A stretch of DNA of 64,000 nucleotides from a virus: positions 203,767 through 267,766 of the IMG/VR virus record IMGVR_UViG_3300042868_009074; one strand, 5' to 3'. This document shows, one piece after another, positions 48,700 to 56,137 of this stretch; position 1 is the stretch's first letter; every line of letters starts with the position of its first letter. Below the pieces are notes generated by a model, which did no database searches, was not told the DNA's origin, and saw only the letters and a list, made by a program, of their open reading frames with translations. A program made the translations under genes and the position numbers.

Positions 48700-50316
48700 T
48701 TATCCTCTTCTTTCTTTTAAGTTCCTGTTTGAAGCCACGCCAATACCTGCTAAAACTGAAGCGCCAAGTGCAATTTGCTGTCCTCTGCTTTTTGACACCG
48801 ATTTATAATACTTACTATCTTTTACTAGATCTTGTGCTACTCCCATATTTTTTATTATATTTTTTGAAGTACTATGATTTTTTATGTTTTGCACTACTGG
48901 TTTTAAGTTAGAGATAGTTTGAGGTATCAAATCCCCAATAATTCCTGAGGTATTGCTGGTTCTTGCGTTATAAGATATATCAGCCACAAGATCCATTGTG
49001 TCTTCCAATGCGGACATTCCTCTTGCATTAGCCCTACCTAGCATGGCACGAAAGGGGGTAATTTTTGTGGGGGGTACCGATCCTGCTACTACTTTAGGAG
49101 CTGTGGATGGACTTATCATTGGTTTAGACCCATGCATTGTGGAAAATCCACCATGTTCGTTAGCTTGATCAGCTAGTAGATTCTCCCATTGACTGTATTC
49201 CTTCACGCTGAGATCTTCTAGGCTAATTTGTCCAGATTGAATCCTTGCATTAATAGCTTCTCCTGGATGAGGTTCTCTGTTTAATATTTCTTCTATTCTT
49301 GTTTTTTTTGTTATTTCTAAATCTTTTTGTATAAGTTCTTGTTTCTGAGCATTTTTTTGTGCTCTTTTTTTTGCTTTTGCTTCAGCTTCAGATGCTAGAT
49401 CCTTACCTATTTGATCAACTTTTGCTAGTCTTTGCCCGGTGGGAAGAGTATCATCTACAGCATGAAAGGGATTATCTTCAAAATTCTCTACAAAATCATC
49501 TTCAAAATTCTCTGCAAAATCATCTAACGGAGTCCAATCTGCTCCCACCATGTCCGGTGTTTCAAAATCAGGTACACCATCATAGACTTGTTCTGGTAAT
49601 TCATTTACTTTAACAATAGGTTGTTTTTTTTGTTGATTTCTATCTCTTGCACGATCTATTGCCGCTTGCCTTCTATCGATGCCATTTAAAACGCCTTGTG
49701 GCACATTTGGAGCTGGTTTTGGTGTATTAGATCTTGATGAGCCAGCATCTATCGCTGCTTGTCTTCTTGCTGCAATAGCATCTAGAATTGCTTGTCTTTC
49801 TTCTGCTGTTCTGGCGTTTGTGGCGTTGACTGTTTTCGGTGCAGGTTTGTTTGCTGAGCTGCTTGTTTTAGCACTCCTTGCTTCACGATCTCGTTTAAGC
49901 ATTGCGTTGGATTCATCTTCCGCTGCAGCAAGAGCATCAATATCTTGGCTAATTCTCTTTGGTCTAGCTTGTTGAGCTTCACGCTCTTGGCTAAATTGGG
50001 ATTGGAGTAACTCAGCTTCATTACTATCCGGTTGCCTGTGTCCAGGAAAGTATGTAATTTTACCTTCTTCTATTAATCCAGGTACATCTTCTAAGGCTTT
50101 TTTATTTTTTGCTCTTTCAATTTTTGCAGCTTTTTGAGCAGCTTTTTCTTGTCTAGTAGATTTAATTGAACCTTCAGATATAATAAATTGTTCATTAGCC
50201 TGATTAAGTGATTCATCTATAGCGGCTTGCCAACGGGCTTTTTCTTCCGGTGTTTTAGCGTTTTTTAATTCTCGCTCATACGATTCGACTATTAACTTCC
50301 ATGCTGATTCAGACAT
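48700..50316 (-). CDS. large charged coiled-coil protein, 538 aa, probable minor virion protein
   Basis: Long Glu/Lys/Ala-rich helices (residues 1-150 and 290-340), many RQAAIDAGSSRSNT-like repeats, then a C-terminal region with a hydrophobic segment near the end (QQIALGASVLAGIGVAS). Such long helical, Gln/Ala-rich proteins in phage structural blocks are often internal virion or ejection proteins. No enzymatic motif. The start lies two bases after the stop of the extended HExxH gene. Confidence 0.6.
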   Translation of the reverse strand: MSESAWKLIVESYERELKNAKTPEEKARWQAAIDESLNQANEQFIISEGSIKSTRQEKAAQKAAKIERAKNKKALEDVPGLIEEGKITYFPGHRQPDSNEAELLQSQFSQEREAQQARPKRISQDIDALAAAEDESNAMLKRDREARSAKTSSSANKPAPKTVNATNARTAEERQAILDAIAARRQAAIDAGSSRSNTPKPAPNVPQGVLNGIDRRQAAIDRARDRNQQKKQPIVKVNELPEQVYDGVPDFETPDMVGADWTPLDDFAENFEDDFVENFEDNPFHAVDDTLPTGQRLAKVDQIGKDLASEAEAKAKKRAQKNAQKQELIQKDLEITKKTRIEEILNREPHPGEAINARIQSGQISLEDLSVKEYSQWENLLADQANEHGGFSTMHGSKPMISPSTAPKVVAGSVPPTKITPFRAMLGRANARGMSALEDTMDLVADISYNARTSNTSGIIGDLIPQTISNLKPVVQNIKNHSTSKNIIKNMGVAQDLVKDSKYYKSVSKSRGQQIALGASVLAGIGVASNRNLKERRG

Positions 50317-50318
50317 AA

Positions 50319-51417
50319 CTACCTCATGATCCTCGCTGCATTTCGGGCATCTTGAACTAGTCTATTCAATGTTCCCGAACCCATTCCACCAGCTTGCATC
50401 ATCCCTTGTTGGCCATAGGACTCTAAGCCATTAGCTACCCATTTACCGTAATGGACCTAACTTTTCTCCTCCTTGAGAAGCGCTTTTTACCATTGCCTCT
50501 AATGATTTTCCCCATTCACCAGATCCTAATATGGAAAGTCCAGACTTAGTAGCTTTTACAGTTTCCTCAGAAGCACCTCCCGCGGTAAGCCCCTGCAGTA
50601 AACTCTCATGAAAAGCTTGTTTAGCGGTTTGCTCTCCGGTTAATAAAAGCCCTGCACCTCGAGCTTCAGGTAATTGAGTCAGAATTTCTTCACCATACAT
50701 CGAGTTAAAAGAAGTTGCGTTAGTATAGGCTATATTTTTCCCTCGTGTAATTGTTTCCCTAAACTGATCGCCTTTTACACCTGCACTAGATCCAAGAATT
50801 CCAAGACCTTCAGCTCTACCCTCTTCAGCTCCTCTGTATGCCATTTGCCTAAGATAATGCTGTACTTGTTCTATCGCAGTGGGATTTTGTATATTACTAA
50901 AAGCTTCTATTTCACGGGATAACCCAGCGTTGTGCCCTATCGTATAGCTAGCACTATGTCCTATTTCGTGAAATGCAGTTCCTAAAAGATTTCCGGCTCC
51001 TCTAGAACCTACTTGATCTGCTGGCAAAGCTATAAAGTTTTTAATAGAAGATAACCTATCACCTTCTGGCATTACCCCTTCACCTCTTAGCAAATCCCTT
51101 AAGGCTAACCTACGTGAATTACTTAAATTACCAGACATGTTTCCACCTGATAATTGATCCAACCCTAGGCCATGGCGTTCAAGTGTCCCTCTGTCAAATA
51201 CTCCCATCAAAGTTCTATCAAAGACATCTTTAGATGTTGTAGTTTCTCCACCAAATCCTAAAGGACCAGACCAAACAGTAGAAGTAGAAAGACTTTCATT
51301 CAGATCAGCGACTCTATCTATAAGAGATTCTCCACCATAATTTAGCGCAGCGGTATTACCAAGCAAGAATAAGCCATTATCGGCTTGCGTAAATCTACTA
51401 GTTCCTACGTATGGCAT
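50319..51417 (-). CDS. HExxH putative metallopeptidase of the virion block, 324 aa plus a +1-frame extension
   Basis: Starts MPYVGTSRFTQADNGL. TAFHEIGHSASYTIGH (about 148-163) is a zinc-metallopeptidase HExxH, with a downstream Glu-rich helix (EEGRAEGL) offering a third ligand. The zero frame stops at 50443, just after CGG. A +1 step at CGG-T (50445-50448) opens about 42 more residues (GKWVANGLESYGQQ..., ending LVQDARNAARIMR) to a TAG at 50319, only two bases before the next ATG. That tight spacing matches other boundaries in the block and supports the extension being real coding sequence. Confidence 0.6.
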
Positions 51418-51574
51418 TTAAAAATCCTAGCCTATATTGGGTATGAGAGAATTAGGGTTCGTAAACAAGCTCCAATAAGTGCGCCAAGTCTTAATCATAT
51501 GTACTATATAAAGGATTATGTTTAAAAAACTCATAATGTTATAGTAACTGAGTTATTGATAAAGGGAGAGAAAA

Positions 51575-51793
51575 ATGGCAGCTAAAAAACCAGCAAAGAA
51601 AAATGTAGCAAATACTCAAGAAAAGAAGAAGGAATTACCAGGAAAAGCAATAATGTATTATGGTGTTCCTGGAAAAGGTTTCACTTGTCCTTCTTGCAGC
51701 AGAACCCTTATTAAGGGTATAATATATGAAGAAGGAACTTCTCAGTATTGCTGCAGAACTTGTATTCCTAAAAAAGAAGAATCTTTATCTTAA
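51575..51793 (+). CDS. zinc-ribbon protein, 72 aa
   Basis: AAAGGGAGAG upstream. A Lys/Ala-rich start (MAAKKPAKKNVANTQEKKK), then FTCPSCSRTL and CCRTCIPKK, a zinc ribbon. Divergent from the minus-strand block. Possibly DNA-associated. Confidence 0.65.
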   Translation: MAAKKPAKKNVANTQEKKKELPGKAIMYYGVPGKGFTCPSCSRTLIKGIIYEEGTSQYCCRTCIPKKEESLS

Positions 51794-51800
51794 GGAAAAT

Positions 51801-52154
51801 ATGAAAAATTATTGGCTTGGTGAAATGGTAAAAAATACAAACTACAAGATGGCTCCAGCTGAGCAAGAGTTTGTTGATTCTTTGAGATCAATTGCTAAAA
51901 AATATGGGAAACTTTCTAACAGTGACGGCAATGGCATCTGGGTTGGGTACGTTGAAGCAGCCGATAATGACAACGCAAGCATTGGCGTCATGTGTAACAA
52001 CTGTGCTCAGTACGAGGGCTCTGGAGTTTGTAAAATTGTTAAACAAAAAGTACAGGGTGGCGGATATTGCAGACTTGCTGCTATTCCAGATGGCGTAGTT
52101 AATAAAGATAATAACGACGACGACGACGATCAAGGTGACGACGAAGAAGACTAA
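51801..52154 (+). CDS. four-Cys phage protein, 117 aa
   Basis: The ATG at 51801 follows TAAGGAAAA. GVMCNNCAQYEGSGVCKIVK, then GGGYCRLAAI gives four Cys with Fe-S or zinc-like spacing; the tail is a run of Asp/Glu. Seen in phage structural regions, role unknown. Overlaps the next gene. Confidence 0.6.
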   Translation: MKNYWLGEMVKNTNYKMAPAEQEFVDSLRSIAKKYGKLSNSDGNGIWVGYVEAADNDNASIGVMCNNCAQYEGSGVCKIVKQKVQGGGYCRLAAIPDGVVNKDNNDDDDDQGDDEED

Positions 52155-52330
52155 TGCCAACGTATAATTACAAATGTAAAGATAATCTACATTCTTATAC
52201 AGAGATTAGATCTATTGCAGAAGATCAAAAGAATACTAAATGCCCTGAGTGTAGCTCTGAATTAAAAAGAGTATTTGATGCGCCGGTAATCCAATTTAAT
52301 GGATCTGGATTTTATAAAACTTCTAATTAA
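52154..52330 (+). CDS. FmdB-like zinc-ribbon protein, 58 aa
   Basis: TAATG overlap with the previous gene. MPTYNYKCKDNLHSYTE then KCPECSSELKRVFDAP and FNGSGFYKTSN match the FmdB/CxxC_CxxC_SSSS regulatory-type ribbon family, except that the first Cys pair has only one Cys. Confidence 0.75.
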   Translation: MPTYNYKCKDNLHSYTEIRSIAEDQKNTKCPECSSELKRVFDAPVIQFNGSGFYKTSN

Positions 52331-52343
52331 TCTATTCTTCTGT

Positions 52344-52610
52344 CTATTCGATTTCAGGTTCTGGTTCTACTTGTGGTACTTCAAAGTAGCTACCGTTCCA
52401 AACTGTATCAATGGGGACTGTTTCTACCCACTCTATTATTATTGGATTAGATCTAAGAACGTTAAGCATGTTTGAATGAGAATCGCTAACAAGCTGCTCT
52501 TCATCAGTGGTCGGTATTGGCAATTTAGAGGGATCGGGAACCATATAGTTTAATGCGGCTTTTCCATCAACTACGTATACAAACTTTATTTTATCATCTG
52601 ATGTGGTCAT
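52344..52610 (-). CDS. hypothetical protein, 88 aa
   Basis: Minus strand. Starts MTTSDDKIKFVYVVDGK and ends in a Pro/Glu tail (VPQVEPEPEIE). Next to tail-fibre genes; a small fibre or assembly protein is plausible. Confidence 0.55.
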   Translation of the reverse strand: MTTSDDKIKFVYVVDGKAALNYMVPDPSKLPIPTTDEEQLVSDSHSNMLNVLRSNPIIIEWVETVPIDTVWNGSYFEVPQVEPEPEIE

Positions 52611-52643
52611 TTATAATTTCCTTTTTATTTATTGTATTATTAT

Positions 52644-54096
52644 TTAATAGCTTTGGGTAACAGTGTACTGAGCATATGGAGGGTTATCCCAATACGCTGC
52701 TACAGCAGCAACGGCCTGGACTTCAGCTACAGCTGCTACTGCTGGATGGTAACCCGATCCCGCAAAAGCTGCAACCCAATAAGGGTGGTTATTGTAGGAT
52801 CTTTCTTGTCCACCATACTTAACTTTAACTCTTATTCTTTGGTCTGGTGAAGTGGACCATGTCCCAATAGTTCCTGCGCCTCTTACGGTAACTCTACCGG
52901 CACCAGCATTTCCGTAACCTATATTTGCAACGTTAAAACTTCTTCTGACAACTACGTTAGCTCCTGAGGTAGTGCTATGTGGAGCCGCAAGAGCATCAAA
53001 TGCCGTCTGTCCGGAGTTTCTACCGTCTGTATAAACTCCACTGTAGTCAACGTAGAATCTTCTACCTGTAGTCACGATAGTGACTGAGTTAACAACAACG
53101 TAAGCTTCTACAACAAGGTTTGTAACAGAAACGTTATTGCTTGGAATTGAATAGGTCGATGTTTGGCTAAACGCATTCCCTGTTACTGTAAATGTTCCTG
53201 TTTCTCCCGGCGAGCCCACTTGAGCACCGTCTGAGTCATAACCCCAAGTATAGTAATCGTAATAATAGTTATCTGCATAATAACCATCTCGTGGTGGGTC
53301 ATCCCAGTAAGCTGCCACTGCTGCAACAGGTGCAACGTAAGCTACAGCTGCAACCGCTGGATGATACCCAGATCCCGCAAATGCTGGAACTACATAAGAG
53401 TCATCTATCAATGCAGGAATGTTAATATTAGAAGCTATTACAGTAGTCTCGGAATATCCGTCAGTATTATAGGTTATTAATCTTGCGCTGTATGTTTGTG
53501 ATGCTGTAGCAGAATATGTATAAGAAGTAGTCCCAGTATTGGTTATGTTAGCTTCTCTTGTAGTCCAAGCCCCACCTGATAGTTGGGTTTGTAGAACAGC
53601 ATAGCTAAAGTTGACTATACTTGGTGGAGTTACGGTAACAGTAAATGTTCTAACGCCACGATTTGGAGCAACAGGGTTTGGAGTAGAAGTGGCTGATGCT
53701 ACTGTTGCGCCAGCTGCATATGCTGGTCTAAAAGGACCTATTACCTCAGATTCTTCCCCATCTCCAAGGGCATTAACTGCTCTAGCCTTAATCTTATAAT
53801 AACGTCCGTTATTTAAACTACCAATTGAAAATGAAGTAGCGATAGAAGATAAGCTTGTATAAGCTGAAAATGCGCCATATGTAATATTATCATCAGAATA
53901 AGAAATAGCATACTTATATGTTGTTATTGGCAGTCCGGCCATTCCAATTGGGAGTAGTTAAGACTACGCCAACTGCTTTATCATTTACTGTTCCTGAACT
54001 TATACCGTTTGGAAACGTAGGAGCATTAGGAATTCTTCCCGCAGCTGAAAATCCTCTTCCTGGTTTAAAACTTCCTTGTGAGGTTAAAAATGGCAT
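52644..54096 (-). CDS. fibronectin-III-like tail protein split by a +1 frameshift at CGGA
   Basis: The first frame starts at 54096 (MPFLTSQGSFKPGRGFSA) and reaches TTPNWNG, then would stop 7 codons later. A +1 step at GGC-CGG-A (CGGA at 53934-53937) gives NWNG-G-LPITTYKYAISYSDD. That is exactly the NGG-x-PIxxYxxxxS signature of an Fn3 domain, followed by NGRYYKIKARAVNALGDGEE. The rest holds a second Fn3-like unit and two copies of an AFAGSGYHPAVAAVA segment. The shift restores a canonical domain, so the two parts are one gene. About 483 aa. Likely a tail or adhesion protein. Confidence 0.65.
52680..53405 (-). repeat. two copies of an Ala/Val-rich segment inside the Fn3 protein gene
   Basis: AFAGSGYHPAVAAVA followed by VAAVAAYWDxPP occurs at about 53290-53395 and again at about 52680-52780, an internal duplication of about 100 bases. 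Confidence 0.7.
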
Positions 54097-54108
54097 GTTG
54101 ATTACCTA

Positions 54109-55236
54109 CTATGCAAACTTGGCTTGACTAGCAAATACTTTGTATGTTGATGCTGCAGTTTTAAGTACAGTTATAGAATAAATGTCTAAAGCATTCCCGG
54201 CAGATGGAGCTGTCCCACCAAACCAATTTATTGTTTGAGAAGAACCATTAATATTTACGGTGCTTAATTTATATGTATTTGCAGCCCTATCTATGATAAT
54301 GCTAATGGTAATAGTCTGTCCAGTTGACAATATGTCATTTAGGTTAGTAACACTAGAGTTTCCTCTTATGTTTATAGCAAAGTTAGCAGAGGGTGTGCCA
54401 CTAAAATAATAAATAGAACTACTTAATACGTCAACATTAGTCGCAGATGCACTTAAGTTAGTAGTGGTATCTATTGTAGTAGTTTCTATAACCTGTTTAA
54501 TTACTAATCCATTATTTACCGTTGTAGTTCCCGTTGATGCTCCAATACTAGCAGCAGTCGCTGAACCTAGAATGGCGGAAGGCGTCAACACATCTGTATC
54601 ATTTATTTTAAAAGTTTTACCAGAAGCTAAATTTAAGTTTTCACTTAAGTTCCAAGAAGGAGTAGCTGCATCGTTCCAGATAATAGTTTTATCGGTATCG
54701 CCCTTAAGTGTTATCCCTCCGCCATCAGCAGTGGTATTAGTGGGCGTATCAACTGATCCAAGTTCAATGTTTTTGTCATCAACAGATATTGTTGTTGCGT
54801 TAATTGTTGTGGTAGTTCCGTTTACTGTTAAGTTTCCTGCTACGGTTACGCTAGAAGAAAAAGTTGCAGCACCTGAAGAAGTTAAAGGTCCTGTAAAGTT
54901 TGGTGTTGCGGCAGTTAATCCAGTTAAGCTTCCAACTGAAGTTAAAGAAGAACCTACTACAGAAGAACCCAAGGAAGTAGAACTTAGAACATCTGTTCCA
55001 TCTATCTTATAAGTTTTCCCAGAAGCAACGTCAAAGCTATCATCTGTTTTTAGAACATTAGCTGAAGATCTGTAAAGGTTTGTGTCGGCTGTTGCAGAGC
55101 CAGATGACCAGTTTAGCTTACCACCAGCATCAATACTAAAGTTAGGTGTAGCACTGCTGGAGGGGCCTATCTCAACTGCTGTATCAGCAGATGTACTAAA
55201 TTTTAATGCTTTAATTCTATTATAAAAATTGGGCAT
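54109..55236 (-). CDS. tail fibre protein, 375 aa
   Basis: Starts MPNFYNRIKALKFSTS. Ser/Thr/Gly-rich beta-repeat sequence with TVAGNLTVNGTTTTINATTI and SVDDKNIELGSVDTP, the typical fibre or host-recognition shaft pattern. The C-terminal 100 residues form a compact globular tip (YYFSGTPSANFAINIRG). Probably a trimeric fibre. Confidence 0.75.
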   Translation of the reverse strand: MPNFYNRIKALKFSTSADTAVEIGPSSSATPNFSIDAGGKLNWSSGSATADTNLYRSSANVLKTDDSFDVASGKTYKIDGTDVLSSTSLGSSVVGSSLTSVGSLTGLTAATPNFTGPLTSSGAATFSSSVTVAGNLTVNGTTTTINATTISVDDKNIELGSVDTPTNTTADGGGITLKGDTDKTIIWNDAATPSWNLSENLNLASGKTFKINDTDVLTPSAILGSATAASIGASTGTTTVNNGLVIKQVIETTTIDTTTNLSASATNVDVLSSSIYYFSGTPSANFAINIRGNSSVTNLNDILSTGQTITISIIIDRAANTYKLSTVNINGSSQTINWFGGTAPSAGNALDIYSITVLKTAASTYKVFASQAKFA

Positions 55237-55338
55237 TGGCCTCGACCAAACCTTTCTAAATTAAAATTAACCCCTCGAGATTAACCAGATATACAATATA
55301 GTAATCAAATTATTGACTTGTTAAATAAATCTAATATG

Positions 55339-55347
55339 TGATATAGT
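55339..55347 (+). promoter_or_regulatory. extended -10 promoter TGATATAGT, leaderless start
   Basis: TG-A-TATAGT ends six bases before the ATG at 55354; no ribosome site. It drives the lone plus-strand gene inside the minus-strand block. Confidence 0.55.
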
Positions 55348-55353
55348 ATGTGA

Positions 55354-55956
55354 ATGACGCTTATATCTAATAACCCATACGCTGTAAACAAGATCACAGA
55401 GCCTTGGGCTTATGTAGAAAACCTTTTTACCGAAGATGAAATATCTGCGATTATAGAGTATTGTTCCTCTAAGGAATTAAGTAAATCAAACACTGTAAAT
55501 AACGACGATAAAGTGAGAATATCATCTAACTCTTTTAATGACGTAGATGCTGACAATTCTTGGTTTATAAGAAAGATCAATGAAGCAATCGTTAATGTTA
55601 ATGATCGTTTTTATGGCTTTGATCTATATGGCTATTCCTTTTTTCAGTATGCCGAGTATGATGGTTCTGAAAATGGAAAGTATGATGCTCATTTAGATTT
55701 AATTATGGGTTCGGCCAAACCAACCTATATGCTTGACACTAGAAAATTATCAGTAACAATACTCTTAAGCGAACCAGATAAAGAATTTACTGGTGGTGAC
55801 TTCTTTATTCATCAAAGCGCAAAAGAAACAAACTTAAAGATGTCTAAAGGACAAATGATCTTTTTCCCATCATTCATGCTTCATGGAGTAAAGCCAGTTC
55901 TATCTGGAGTTAGAAAGTCTATTGTAATTTGGGTTGAGGGACCTAAATTTAAATAG
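55354..55956 (+). CDS. 2-oxoglutarate/Fe(II)-dependent oxygenase, 200 aa
   Basis: Double-stranded beta-helix of the prolyl-4-hydroxylase type: YDAHLDLIMG (HxD iron ligands), RKLSVTILLSEPD, FTGGDFFIH, FFPSFMLHGVKPVLSGVRKS with the distal His and the Arg/Lys that binds 2-oxoglutarate. Hydroxylates protein or other substrates. Set among tail-fibre genes, it may modify fibre proteins, including the collagen-like one at 58518, but that is inference. Confidence 0.85.
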   Translation: MTLISNNPYAVNKITEPWAYVENLFTEDEISAIIEYCSSKELSKSNTVNNDDKVRISSNSFNDVDADNSWFIRKINEAIVNVNDRFYGFDLYGYSFFQYAEYDGSENGKYDAHLDLIMGSAKPTYMLDTRKLSVTILLSEPDKEFTGGDFFIHQSAKETNLKMSKGQMIFFPSFMLHGVKPVLSGVRKSIVIWVEGPKFK

Positions 55957-55960
55957 TATA

Positions 55961-56137
55961 TTATTCTACTATAGGTGTTGCGTCATCCCAGATTCCCCTA
56001 GAGAACTCAACCCAATCATCGTATTCTTCTTGAGTTAAAAGAGTTGTTGAGCCGTCTGGGTTTTGTTTAGAAATAGTTCCAAATGGATTCTGTTCTATAA
56101 ACTGTTCTTTTGTTATTGGCTGATATTCGTATGTCAT
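55961..56137 (-). CDS. small tail-associated protein, 58 aa
   Basis: Minus strand; its ATG overlaps the stop of the propeller gene (ATGA). Starts MTYEYQPITKEQFIEQ, acidic, ends DDATPIVE. Probably a small fibre accessory protein. Confidence 0.6.
   Translation of the reverse strand: MTYEYQPITKEQFIEQNPFGTISKQNPDGSTTLLTQEEYDDWVEFSRGIWDDATPIVE

Noticed and set aside
54464-55012. Long plus-strand open frame opposite the 375-aa fibre gene
   Set aside because: It is the antisense of Ser/Thr/Gly-rich repeats, has no ribosome site and no plausible protein composition.
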